Assembly: GCA_022410635.1 (NCBI GenBank)
Contig: JAJVDF010000345.1
Coordinates: 127,948-191,947 of the forward strand
Direction of reading: 5' to 3'
Source of the DNA: Tretioscincus oriximinensis
Taxonomy: Eukaryota > Chordata > Lepidosauria > Squamata > Gymnophthalmidae
Length of the DNA: 64,000 bases
The position numbers were made by a program, and so were the translations under genes. Under the pieces are notes generated by a model. It was not told where the DNA came from. It did no database searches and saw nothing but the letters and a program-made list of their open reading frames with translations. Numbering within the stretch: the first letter of the stretch is position 1; the number at the start of each line of letters is the position of its first letter. Of this stretch, positions 22,413 to 33,225 are shown one piece after another.

Positions 22413-22650
22413 GAACATAAGAACATAAGAAGAGCCATACTGGATCAGGCCACAGCCCATCGAGTCCAGCATTCTGTGTCACACAGAGGCCCACCAGATG
22501 CACCTGGGCAGTCCAAACAGAGGAAAGCAAAATATGCTGCTCCTGTTCGTGACTCCCTGCAAATGGTATTTCAGGAGTCCTGCCTGTTGCTCCATCCCGG
22601 AGGCTACATCCAGACAACTATCTTAGTATCCATTTATACCCTTAGTGTCC
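22413..22650 (-). mobile_element. CR1-A LINE 3' tail, young subfamily
   Basis: Starts AGAACATAAGAACATAAGAA and follows the CR1-A tail with very few changes. It shares the variant CAGACAACTATCTTAGTATC with 46325-46600 and, nearly, 48726-49005, marking a closely related subfamily. Confidence 0.85.
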
Positions 22651-23499
22651 AAACCAGGTGGGAGATTACAGAAAGCAGTGAAGGGAATCCCTATTCACTT
22701 CACTGCTTTCTAGTCCTATTTTAGTGCCCTCGTGAGAACCCAGCCACAGCGAAAAAATACCAAATAATTTTAAGGATTGTTTTAATATGTTGTTCTGTTT
22801 TTAACATTAAGCGCCCTGAGACCTTTGGGTGTATAGCAGTATGGAAATGCAAATAAATAAATAAACCAACAAGCAAATAAATAAATAGCTTCTTACATTT
22901 CAAGTGGAAGATAAAGACAAAGCTTTCACTTGCTCTTGACCCCCTGCAAGTGACTTTTATAATCATTTCCAGGCTACAGATGATACTTTATCCATCAAGA
23001 TACACCAAAAATTATCTGCTAATTCTTCATTCTCTTAAGACGATCTTAAACTTTATTACCCTTGTCTCCTGAGAGTACAGCTGAAAAGTCTTTTCTTCGT
23101 GCACTTTTATCAAAATGATCAATCCGGCCATGGTTACCACACTTGCACAGCACCGAAATATTAATACAAAAGTGATTTTAGGCACTGAAGATAAGATTAA
23201 GATCGTTTACCATTTCAACAGTAGAAGCTTAGTGTAGATAATTATTTAGGAGTTTCTTCTGGGAGATCTATTATTTATTACACCAAAAATTAACTTTCAA
23301 TCTATGAATAAAAATACAGCAGTTACCCACCCACCCCGAAATCTTGTACCGAAATGAATAAAACATTCAATTGGTTGACTAAGGAAACCTTCATGTGACA
23401 GTTGTGAACAAATTTAAATAAATTGGTACAAATTGTGTTTTAATTTGCTGAATTCTGAAACCAAAATGCTCACTAGATTGGACATTGGACACTGCAATC
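22651..23499. other. RAB38 intron 1; L2-type tail at 22780-22870
   Basis: AAGCGCCCTGAGACCTTTGG and an (AATA)n run mark an L2-type 3' end at 22780-22870. Nothing else assigned. Confidence 0.45.
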
Positions 23500-23996
23500 T
23501 GTACTGGCAATTTGAGGGGTGATCTGATTGAAGTGTACAAAATCATGCATGGGATCGACAGGGTGAATAGAGAAAAAATGTTTTCTCTATCACACAACAC
23601 AAGGACTAGTGGGCACTCCTTAAAACTGTTGGGTAGAAAAGTGAGAACAGACAAAGGAAAGTATTTTTTCATCGGCCTGTGGAATTTACTTCCTGAAGAG
23701 GTAGTGGTAGCTAACAGCTTGGATAGTTTCAAGACAGGACTAGACAGGTTTATGGACACCAAGGGTATAAATGGATACTAGGATGCATGTCTGGATGTTG
23801 CCTCTGGGATGGAGCAACAGGCAGGACTCCTGAAATACCATTTGCAGGGAGTCATAAAAAGGACCATATTTAGCTTTCCTCTGTTCGGACTGCCCAGGTG
23901 CATCTGGTGAGCCTCTGTGTGACACAGAATGCTGAACTTGATGGGCTGTGGCCTGATCCAGTATAGCTCTTCTTATGTTCTTATGTTCTTAATATA
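23500..23996 (+). mobile_element. CR1-A LINE 3' end
   Basis: The translation gives RGDLIEVYKIMHGIDRVNRE and GKYFFIGLWNLLPEEVVVAN. The usual segment between FF and IGLW is missing 24 bp. It ends in TTCTTATG repeats at about 23970-23996. Confidence 0.88.
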
Positions 23997-24221
23997 TTTC
24001 TTCTACAACTGATTAGTGAATATGATTGAACTATGCTGGGGCTCATGTCTTCCTAAACAGCTTTGAAGTTTCATGAGGTGCCAAAAGGTAAACCTTGTGA
24101 ATGATAATGCAGAGGATCTTGTAGGTACCATTCTGCCCCTGATTTCATGGGGAAAGTGAGAACACCATCTTGAAAACAGCTGCTGCATACATATAGGGCC
24201 TAATCAAATTGAAAATACTGA

Positions 24222-24573
24222 CCAGGAAGAAGAATCCGGTTTATATACACCACTTTTGTCACCTGAAGGGACTCAAAATGGCTTATAAAGTTAATTTTTG
24301 CCCGAAGGCTTACATCTATTCTATCTTCCTCACCCTGTTTGAAATATAGATTGCAAATCTACTTTCTTTCTAACAGCTGAATTGGCTGAAGCTGAGGCCA
24401 GTAGAGGGTGCTCCATAGCAGATACAGGGTTTCAAGAACAGATCTCTCAACCGAGAGATCGTCTCTTAACCACTGCACCATGCGTGTCTCACATATGTGC
24501 AACCATACACTCTTGCGTATTTCACAGATGACAACAACAACAGGAGGAGGAGGAGGAGGAGGAGGAGGAGGAG
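24222..24573 (-). mobile_element. SINE-A copy next to an (AGG)n microsatellite
   Basis: Antisense SINE-A body (CACCTGAAGGGACTCAAAAT, TCTTAACCACTGCACCATGC) at 24222-24500. An AGG run lies at 24542-24573. Confidence 0.75.
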
Positions 24574-24636
24574 TGGAATGTTTGTATAATAATAATATTT
24601 GTTGTTGTTGTTAATAAAAACAATGTTTATTTATTT

Positions 24637-25126
24637 TCAGAGAAATAGCCGTGTTAGTCTAGCAGAAAGTCCAGCAAAGGGGCTAGCAGCACTTTGAGAC
24701 TAACTTGAGAAAAGTGGTTGGCATAAGCTTTCGTAGACAGGTCTACTTCTTCAGATGCTNGAAAGTCCAGCAAAGGGGCTAGCAGCACTTTGAGACTAAC
24801 TTGAGAAAAGTGGTTGGCATAAGCTTTCGTAGACAGGTCTACTTCTTCAGATGCTCTGTCTACGAAAGCTTATGCCAACCACTTTTCTCAAGTTAGTCTC
24901 AAAGTGCTGCTAGCCCCTTTGCTGGACTTTCTGCTAGACTAACACGGCTATTTCTCTGAAATTGACTACCATGGAAAGCACCAACATTAGCCGAATGGAG
25001 TGGAAATCCATCAACCTCTCCAGGACTCTTGCTCAGGTACAGCATCTGAAGAAGTAGACCTGTCTACGAAAGCTTATGCCAACCACTTTTCTCAAGTTAG
25101 TCTCAAAGTGCTGCTAGCCCCTTTGC
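24637..25126. repeat. Family C foldback with perfect 104-bp arms and a duplicated segment
   Basis: The arm 24637-24740 is the exact reverse complement of 24856-24959. Between them, 24761-24855 repeats 24665-24759 exactly, separated by one undetermined base (24760). A further partial arm in the right-arm orientation follows at 25038-25126. Signature blocks are AGAAATAGCCGTGTTAGTCT and GTCTACTTCTTCAGATGCT. Diverged pieces lie at 11791, 14191, 17915, 26041, 32400, 32810, 33520, 40395 and 41275. I do not know the element class. Confidence 0.85.
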
Positions 25127-25262
25127 TGAATGTTTATTTATGGTGCTGCTTTCACCAAAGGGCAGCTCATATAGCTTTTGTTTTCTCCACAACAGACACC
25201 TTGTGAAGTATCAGAACCGAGAGAGTTCTAAAGAACTGTAACTGGCTCAAGGTCCCAAGCTA
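25127..25262 (-). mobile_element. SINE-B fragment
   Basis: Antisense SINE-B body (AGCTTTTGTTTTCTCCACAA, GAGAGTTCTAAAGAACTG, TCAAGGTCCCAAGCT). It is truncated on both sides. Confidence 0.7.
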
Positions 25263-25329
25263 GGCTTTAAATATTTCTGTTCAGTTTTGTATTTCCTCCA
25301 TGCTATGTACAACGCTATGCACAAAATTC

Positions 25330-25660
25330 TGATAGTAAGAGTGATCAACCAATGGAATACATTGCTAGAGGAGGTGTTGAGTACTTTTTCAATGGAAGTA
25401 TTATTATTTTTGTTTATAGCTATATTAAGGAACCACAAGGTGAGTGAACCCAATCAGTGTCCGTCACCCCGAACGAACATGATTGGCCAATTGCCACTAA
25501 ACCTGTCCCTACTGGCTGTCACTGCCTTCTCCAGCCTGCCGATTGGCCAATCATCACTAAACTCATAATCTTTTCTCTGGGATTGTTTACTGAATGCTGT
25601 AATGAGTGAAGGTCATTTCCTTGGAGGTCCCTTCCAACTCTATGATTCTATGATCTTCTT
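25330..25660 (+). mobile_element. CR1-B LINE 3' end with an insertion
   Basis: 25340-25400 reads VINQWNTLLEEVLSTFSMEV and 25610-25660 is the CR1 end (GGAGGTCCCTTCCAACTC, then TCTATGATTCTATGAT). The intervening ~180 bp is foreign and contains two imperfect direct repeats built on GATTGGCCAAT (at about 25480 and 25541). Confidence 0.75.
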
Positions 25661-27369
25661 CCATTAAAAAATATTTTGCCTCCCATCTATACCTCATTGG
25701 GACTGGCACCCTAACAAAAGCATTTTAAGCTTTTAATCAACCATGACAGTCTTCTCCCAAGCAAGGACCCACCCTATTTACCTCCCAAGAAATCCAGAAG
25801 CTCAGCAGAGAGCTGCCTAAATTCTGGCAGGCACAGTGGTTTCATTCTCCTTGCACTGCAGCATAATTCAGAGGTTATGCAACTCATTAAAATCCAGAGC
25901 CGTTGAGTAATTACTTCCAAATCAACGCTGGGCTGTATCATAAGATCTCAGAACACATGATTTTCTGAGTCATTCTTTACTCAAGTTGGTAGGTTTGTCA
26001 AATCAGACTGTTCTCCCTTCAGTTGCGTTCAGAGAAAGAGCATGTTCCTCTTAGAGAGTCCAGCGAGGGGGCTTGTAGCACTTGGAGACTAACAGGAGAA
26101 AGGTCGGCGGCGTGAGCTTTCGTAGGCACATCTACTCCTTCAGGTGCAAGAAGCCCGACGTTCTTCCTTCAGTTACTTTCCAACATTTTTTTTAAGAAAA
26201 CAGGAACCATAACTACTATTCAAATATACTCCACCATCAGACTTCTCCCTTAGGCAAGGGATGCACAGTCATGTGTCTTACCAAGTTATAGTTTTCAAGC
26301 ATTAGAGCTAAGGAACTATAAGCTACGGCTGCAGTCACATGCGTAGCATTTCTTCGTGTCTGAAGGACAGGAATGAAAAGCAGATTTTGATTAAGTTTCT
26401 GGTTTTCAATCCTGTCCAAAAGGAATAAAGAAGGAAAGGAAGGAGGAAGGTAAGGAAGAAGAATGGAAACAAAGAAAGAAAGAAAATGGAAAGAAAGAAA
26501 AATGGGAAGATGGAACAGACGAAGAAAGAAGCAGCAAGTGAAAAAGTGACGGCAGGGTACAAGGGAGGGCGTGGGTACAGGCATGGAGGAGCGGCTACAG
26601 TTTGTTGCATTATCGTAATGCAATGGGCTAATTCTGCTAATAAATTAAAAAGAAATGACTTCTTTGCCATACAACCCAGGATAAGAGGAGGCTAGTGTCA
26701 CCTTCTCTGGATCGTTACCATTATTCAAGAGGAATCTCAAAGATTTTAGATTTACTGCACTGTGTTAGTACAGCGGAAGATGCAGTGAAACCGGCTTGAA
26801 TCTTGCTGAGTTTGTGACATACAAAGAGCCCTTGCTTCCATGGGGCCAAGTGCACAACATATCTAAAAATCCCTTAATTCCAAATGCTGGGATTTACCCT
26901 TCCCCTACTTGTTTTGTTTGCTTTTGGAGGGAACTAATAAATAAGCCCACTTTTGCAATTGGATTGGGGAATTGTCCAAGCAGTGCCATATCTGGGCATG
27001 TGCAACACATGCAGCTGAACCAAGCAGCAAAATTTTGAGGCAAATTATAACTAGTTGTAAAAAGTTTTTTTTTTATTGCTTTTATTACTATAAAAACCGG
27101 ATTAGTGTTCTGGCATTAAAGTAATTTGGACAGTACCATTATTACACCACTTCATCTTGAGATGTTAGCAGCTCTATGGAATCACCCACAATGCCTTTGC
27201 CTGCACCCACACAGCAGTGCAAGCCTGAGAATCAGAATTGTTTGGAATCGGATGCAGACTGTTCAGTGGTGTCATAAATCCAAAATACGGTCCTGAGTCC
27301 AAGCAATTAGAAGAAGGAGGCGGAGAAGCACTATAATAGCACAATATTCCAATTGTCTTTGCATGTATT
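25661..27369. other. RAB38 intron 1, mostly unassigned
   Basis: A family C piece lies at 26041-26150 (GAGAGTCCAGCGAGGGGGCT, GAGCTTTCGTAGGCACATC). A GGAA/GAAA-rich purine tract lies at about 26425-26535. The remaining sequence has no identifiable feature. Confidence 0.4.
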
Positions 27370-28200
27370 AAGAATAAAAGGGAACATAAGAGGAGCCCTG
27401 CTGCATTGGCCAGGGGCCCATCTAGTCCAGTATTCTGTCTCACACAGTGGCCCACCCATTGCACCTGGGCAGTACTGGAAGTTCCTGTTGCATTGGGGTG
27501 TCCTAGTAGCAGTCCAACCTCTTAAGAAGTTTGTACATCAATATTGAATCCTGTGGCACTGTCGTCTGGGTGATTTTACATACTACTCACAGCCGACGCA
27601 ATAAATATCACACGTGGAATATAGAAGAATCCACAAGCGACTGCACACATCCAGTGAATACGGGCAAATAAATTGGAATACCGTACTTTTTGGCGACAGT
27701 GGTTGTTATTATGCATTTGTTACCATACGGATGTGCTGAAATTTTTGATATACATTTTAATATATTTTTAAACGATTACTGATGATCCGAAATTGTTGAC
27801 CTTTTCTCCGCTAGAGAAATGATGCCAGAGAGAGGCGCAAGTTTGCCAGCTTCATTTACTGCCAGAAAATAAATCGTTAGCAGTTCCCTTTCATAATGTA
27901 ATCATAATTTCCAGAAGAGGTGGTGATAGCTAGTAGACTGCATAGATCGAGACAGGGATAGGTAGGTTTATGGACACCAAGGGCATAAATAGCTGCTAGG
28001 GTGGATCTTTTGAAACTGCCTCCGGGATGGAGCAACAGGCGGTACTTGTGAAATACCATTTGCAGGGAGTTGAGGATAGGTGAAGATTTTGCCTTCTTCT
28101 GTTCAGACTGCCCAGGTGCAATTGGTGGGCCTCTGTGTGAGACGGAAGGCTGGACTGGATGGGCTCTGGCCCCGTTCAGCAGGGCCAGTCATACAAACAA
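27370..28200. mobile_element. Two CR1-A 3' tails in opposite orientation
   Basis: 27370-27500 is an antisense tail (GAACATAAGAGGAGCCCTGC). 27905-28200 is a sense tail (CAGAAGAGGTGGTGATAGC, GGATGGAGCAACAGGCGG, GAAGGCTGGACTGGATGGGC). The 400 bp between them is unassigned. Confidence 0.75.
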
Positions 28201-28629
28201 AAGCTGCATTTGATTTTTAGTCTTTAATTAACACCAGGCAAAACACAATGTTCCATAAGGTTGTCAGTGAGAGGTTTGCTGTTGTCATGTGCTCGCATGC
28301 TTTGATCATGCTGCAGGGGCCTATGGCTGCTTCTTTTGGCAATCCCAGAGCTCACAGAGATGGTGTAAAATTCCTTCCCCCATAACCCTTTTGCACACCC
28401 CTGACACTACTGAATGGAACTTTTGCTGCCTGCCAAAAACGCATTTATATAATCCAGGCATTTGGTTGATTCTCACATGATTGCTTGGTCAACTGCCAAT
28501 AATTTAAAGAGAATTTTAATCTTGCATTGTTGCTAATTTTAAATATTTGTTTGTGATATTATATTGATAAATGGTAACAATGCAGGCAGAACAAAAATGC
28601 TCTTAAATAAATTGGCATAAAAACACAAG
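28201..28629. other. RAB38 intron 1, no feature recognised
   Basis: No repeat or coding stretch assigned. Confidence 0.35.
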
Positions 28630-28970
28630 AACATAAGTGGAGTCCTTCTTCTTCTTCTTCTTCTTGTTCTATTTATACCCTTGGCTTCCCTGAAGTTGTC
28701 TAATCCCGTCTTAAAGCTACCACCACCTCTTCTGAAAGTAAATTCCAAAGGCCAATGACCCTCTGGGTGAAAAAATACTTTCCCTTGTCCGTTCTCACTC
28801 TTCTGCCCATCAGTTTCAAGGAAGGCCCGCTGGCACTAATGTTGTGTGACAGATAAAAATTTTTTTCTCTATTCACCTTATCCATCCCATGCATGATTTT
28901 ATACACTTCAATCAGATCACCTCTCAAACGCCACCTTTCGGGGCTGAAGAGGCCTTGAAGAAGCTTTGCA
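28630..28970 (-). mobile_element. CR1-A LINE 3' fragment
   Basis: The minus-strand translation gives LFSPERWRLRGDLIEVYKIM and FFTQRVIGLWNLLSEEVVVA. The extreme 3' tail is replaced by a CTT-rich run (28644-28668) and AT-rich sequence. Confidence 0.8.
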
Positions 28971-29099
28971 AATCTACACATTACTACATCAAATCTTCTG
29001 CAGCATTAAATGCTTCAAGCCATGCGTGCCTCACATATGTGCGACCATTCTTTGGGGTATTTCACAGATGGGTTTAATAACAACAACAACGACAACGAC

Positions 29100-29158
<59 letters not shown>
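28971..29158. repeat. SINE-A scrap and (ATA)n microsatellite
   Basis: 28971-29075 has the block CTCACATATGTGCGACCATTC shared with the SINE-A head region at 24490. An AAC/GAC then ATA trinucleotide run occupies 29080-29158. Confidence 0.7.
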
Positions 29159-29160
<2 letters not shown>

Positions 29161-29238
29161 TTATTTATAATGCCCCTTTTGTTGCTTTCTCCACAGCAGA
29201 TACCCTGTAAAGATGGTGGGGCTGAGAGTGTTCTAAAG

Positions 29239-29395
29239 CAGAGATGTCAAACTGGTGGCCCTGCAGATGTTCCTGAACCACAACTCCCAACATTCCATTC
29301 CACTCCCAGCACTGTACTCCACTCTGCTAAACCAAATTGAACATTGGGAGTTGTGGTTCAGGAACATCTGGAGGGCCACCAGTTTGACATCTCTG
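29239..29395. mobile_element. hAT-like foldback MITE, 157 bp, with perfect 8-bp target-site duplication
   Basis: The ends CAGAGATGTCAAACTGGTGG and its inverse enclose a near-palindrome with second arms AACCACAACTCCCAACATT and its inverse. TTCTAAAG occurs exactly at 29231-29238 and 29396-29403. Eight-base duplication plus CAG/CTG tips point to the hAT superfamily. Confidence 0.92.
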
Positions 29396-29456
29396 TTCTA
29401 AAGGACTGTGATTGGTCCATGACGACCCAGCTGGCTTCATGTGGGAGGGTAGAATC

Positions 29457-29674
29457 TAGGCTGACCAGATGAGCCCTTTTTTGGGGGGTTGTTGAAAACC
29501 CGTTTTTGAGATGCCTCCTGTTTTTTTCTGAGTAAAAAAAATTTAAAAAAAAACAATTTTTGAAAAAAAAATGTTGTTTTTTTTTAAAAAAATCCTCAGA
29601 AAAAAATGGGAGGCGACCCAAAAACGAGTTTTCAACCACCCCCACCCCAAAAGGGCTCATCTGGTCAGCCTAGA
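29457..29674. mobile_element. Foldback MITE family M1, copy 1
   Basis: Starts TAGGCTGACCAGATGAG and ends CTCATCTGGTCAGCCTA. The two halves are inverted copies through GAAAACCCGTTTTTGAG, with an A/T-rich hairpin centre. TAGAATC occurs on both sides (29450-29456 and 29673-29679), overlapping the element tip. Confidence 0.88.
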
Positions 29675-29735
29675 ATCCAGCCATGGGACCACCAGGTAAG
29701 AGTCCAGGGCTTAAACCATTACACCAAATTGGGTC

Positions 29736-31116
29736 CCTTGTTCCCATTAGAGAGGGGAGCCGTATATCCACGTGTCACAGCCAGCTTGGGTCCAGTCGCT
29801 AGGAGTGACTGAGGTTCCATGCCTCAGCCTGCATAACTTCGCTCTTATAAAAGCTGAAGTGTGTTTGTTGAGCGACAAAACTGTGTAAATAATATCACAG
29901 CTGGACATGCCAGATTGCCATTAAGCATTAGAGCTGACAGCCTTTTTTGAAGACGTGGCTGCGCAGAGGCATAATTACTCTGCATAATTATGCCCTCAAA
30001 AGGCAGTCAGTTCTAGAACCATCCGCCCATGTTTTTTCAACAGGCTGTCAGTTCTTGGACTGCCAGCCCAAATGCATAATGGTTATCGGGCATCACCAAT
30101 GGCAATATTTGCACAATTACATTGCTTCATAAATATCAGCTACTAGAAAAACAGGACAAGACTCTTTATTTAGGCAGTGGGAATTGCTCCGGTTTTCTTG
30201 TTTGCTTGACAACAATGGGATACTGATAGTTCAGCAATACATGAAATGTCTATTATTTATAAGACTCGCATTGCTGTGTCCAAGGATCCAAAGTCTCCCA
30301 TTGGTCTTTATGGACCAATGACAGACCTTGGAACCTTAGACTTGGTCCCGCCATAGTGGCTGCCCAACATAGTGGAGAGGGGACAGCCAATGTGTGGTGT
30401 TGGCTTCCGCATGGCACCAGAGGAGGGATTATCACAAAAAAAAACCCAACAACTGGAGATTTGCAAATTAATGTGTGGGGAAAAGTGAGATTTTTTTTCA
30501 CCAAATGCTGCAGGCATGACAAGTTGCACCTGGTGAATATTCTTCCTTTCCACAACCATTAATGGTGTAAAATTCCTGATCCATTTTTGTATGGTAATCC
30601 TACCATATGGACCTATCAATCCTACCTTCCCTACCTTTAGATGTGGATGTTTTAACCGCCCTGAGACCTTCCAGTACAGGGCGGTATAGAAATGTAAACA
30701 ATCACGCATTCAGGTACCATATATTTTGTCCACTTTTCCTTTGCTTTCCACTTTCCATTCTATTTATTATTAACCCTTGCTTTACACTTACTTGTTTTTT
30801 ACACACTGGTTTGCTGCTGGAGAGAATGCTCTTATTTATTTTGAATTATTTTCACTATTTGTGCACGTGGCCGCCATATGGATGCTGAACTCGCGTGCCG
30901 TTTACTTCTCAGCAAATGCAATTAAGACAGCTCTGTAATTTTGAGACCCTGTTTAACCTTCACGAATGTGGGTGCCATGACTTTCTAGCCCAGCCAAGTG
31001 AAAGCATTTGTGGGCAGTTTGTAAAATATGATTATGCACGATGAACGTCTCACACTGGTGTTTTCCAGCCCAGTAACACACATGGTTTGGGTTACATTTG
31101 TAGTTTGTCTTTTGTA
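29736..31116. other. RAB38 intron 1, mostly unassigned
   Basis: An L2-type tail lies at 30645-30710 (CCGCCCTGAGACCTTCCAG, GGGCGGTATAGAAATGT). A short perfect hairpin CATTGGTC/GACCAATG lies at about 30304-30326. Nothing else assigned. Confidence 0.4.
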
Positions 31117-31690
31117 GAAGGAGGAGGAGGAGGAAGAGGAAGAGGAGAAGGAGAAGGAAAAGAGGAAGAAGAAGAAATAGAAGGAGAAGAACTGGGCTTT
31201 TGCACTCTACTTTTCTCACCCAAAGGGACTCAAAGTGGCTTAGAAGCTATTTTTTGCCCACAGCTAACATTCTTCCACATCACGCTGTTATGGAGCCAGT
31301 TTAATGTGGTGGTTAAAAGTGTTGGACTCTTATATGGTTCAATTCCCCACTCCTCCATGAAAGCCAGCTGGGTGACCTTGGGCCAGTCACAGTTCTTTAG
31401 AACTCTCTCAGCCCCAGCTACTTCACAGGATGTCTGTTGTGGAGAAATCAACAAAAGCTGTGTGCGCCACCCTTTGGTTGGCTGCCCTGAGACCTACAGG
31501 TATAGGGCGGGATATAAGTACAAATAAATGAATAAATTGTCCCCATTTATCTAATAGCAATTTCTAACTTTTGAATAGCTGGGTTGGCTGGAGCTGAGGC
31601 CAGTATTGGGTGTTCGTCCCTCTTCGCAACCAACACAGAGCTTCAAACTTGGTACCTCTGCTGAAACATCGGGGCTATTAACTGGCGTGT
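31117..31690 (-). mobile_element. SINE-A interrupted by a SINE-B
   Basis: A GGA/GAA-rich run (31117-31190) leads into antisense SINE-A at 31191-31290, which resumes at 31538-31690 (TTTTGAATAGCTGGGTTGGC). Between them, a sense SINE-B occupies 31291-31537, from GGAGCCAGTTTAATGTGG to its (AAATGAAT) tail. Confidence 0.85.
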
Positions 31691-31745
31691 TTCTGTAGAC
31701 ATTTAAGATGCTTAGCAACTCATAGGAGTAGTAATACTATTTGAA

Positions 31746-31925
31746 ATTTAGATCTAAGGCTGCATCCAGACGGAGCCTTATCCTGGGCTGTCCCTCGGAA
31801 TAGGAGCCAGCCATCGACATGCTAGTGTAGACTATGGCAGGCCCTATACTGGCATATGGATGACCAAGCTCTGTCCCAAAATGTGACCCAGAATAAGGCT
31901 CCGCAGGATGGGGCCTAAGTCGGGA
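31746..31925. repeat. Interspersed family E copy
   Basis: Blocks TCCCTCGGAATAGGAGCCAG and GTGTAGACTATGGCAGGCCC recur at 33765-33880 and, inverted or diverged, at 35385-35530. The start, CTAAGGCTGCATCCAGACGG, resembles the CTACGTCCAGACA block at about 41955. Probably a MITE family; class not determined. Confidence 0.55.
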
Positions 31926-31943
31926 GTCAGACATGTACGTTTT

Positions 31944-32140
31944 TAGGCTGACCAGATGACCCCTATTTTGAGGGGCCCCTGAAAACCCGGTTTTGGGGTG
32001 CCTCCCAGTTTTTTCTGAGGAAATTTTTTTCAAAAAAAGATTTTTAAATTTTTTTTAAAAAAAATTTCCTCAGAAAAAACTGGGAGGTACCCCCAAAACG
32101 GTTTTTCAACCCCCCCAAAAGGGGTCATCTGGTCAGCCTA
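31944..32140. mobile_element. Foldback MITE family M1, copy 2
   Basis: TAGGCTGACCAGATGACCCC at the left and GGGGTCATCTGGTCAGCCTA at the right, with the same internal arms (GAAAACCCGGTTTTGGGG) and an A/T hairpin centre as copy 1. Confidence 0.9.
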
Positions 32141-32889
32141 GTTAATCAACCTTTAGTTCTGGAAAGCTAGGCTTTACCTGCCCACCCCACAAGTGGGCTC
32201 TGGGTGGCTCACAATGCAAACCATAAAATACAGGATAATTATATAAGATCAAATGCAATAAAACATAAGTTATATGTTTAGTCTGGTTAGTTCCTCAGGA
32301 CTGAAGATGAGTTAAAAGCACATGTGTAACTCCCTTTTCCTAAGCATCTATTATTATGTTTTTATTTATTTTTTAAATTACATTCATTTTACCAATAAGG
32401 CTTGTAGCATTTGGAGGCTAATAGAGGAAAGATAGGCGGCATGAGCTTTGGTAGACATGTCTACTTCTTCAGATGCTAGGGGACACCAGTGTCAGGAACC
32501 AGGGCTGGATTTTGGCTGTACTTTGCCCATGGGCTGTCATTTATTTATTCATTTATTCATTCATTTTACTCCCCCTCTTCCCTCAGCTACTTTGGGTTTT
32601 ATAATAATAAAAGCAATAAAAAATATTAATATCTTCTGACTACTACTGGTACCTATATTTTATCAGGGACAGACTTTATAGGAAACTGAGCATAGGAGAT
32701 TGATAAAGGACATGTAAATGTGGAAATGGGGTCATATAAATGTGCTTTGTGCCCTCCCTTGGGTTATTTTTCAGCAAAAGAGCAGAACATTCAATGTAAA
32801 TATAAATGTCAAAGAAGTAGCCGTGTTAGTCTGGATTAGACTTAGTAACAAAACCTTCCCACAGGAAGTCTAGCTCTTCAGATGCAATG
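32141..32889. other. RAB38 intron 1 with family C pieces
   Basis: Family C blocks at 32400-32480 (GACATGTCTACTTCTTCAGA) and 32810-32885 (AAGTAGCCGTGTTAGTCTGG). The remainder is unassigned. Confidence 0.45.
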
Positions 32890-33225
32890 AAATTCAGCTA
32901 TTTGTAGAGACCTGATAGGTGTCCACAAATATCTGAAGGGCTGTCACAGAGCAGAATGATCAACTTTATTCTCATTGGCATGTAGAAGTACCAGAAACAA
33001 TGGGATGAAACTGCAAGGGAGGAGATTTAGATTAGATACCAGAAAAAACTTTCTGACAGTCAGGGTGATAAACCCATGGAACACGTTGCCACAGGAGGTG
33101 GTGGGTTCTCCTTTGCTGGAAGTCTTCAAACAGAAGCTGGACAGCCATCTGCCTGGGATGGTTTGTGAATCCTGCAATGAGGGGTCGGACCCTATGACCC
33201 TTTCAACTTTATGATTCTATAGGTG
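32890..33225 (+). mobile_element. CR1-B LINE 3' end
   Basis: The translation gives NNGMKLQGRRFRLDTRKNFL and VINPWNTLPQEVVGSPLLEV with an intact short frame (32975-33214). It is followed by the 3' end with TTTATGATTCTATAGG. Confidence 0.85.

Larger units (their letters stand above)
29159..29735 (-). mobile_element. SINE-B copy carrying two separate MITE insertions
   Basis: The antisense SINE-B body is found in three pieces: 29159-29238, 29396-29456 and 29675-29735. The gaps are two independent elements described separately (29239-29395 and 29457-29674). Joining the outer pieces restores the usual SINE-B order. Confidence 0.85.
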
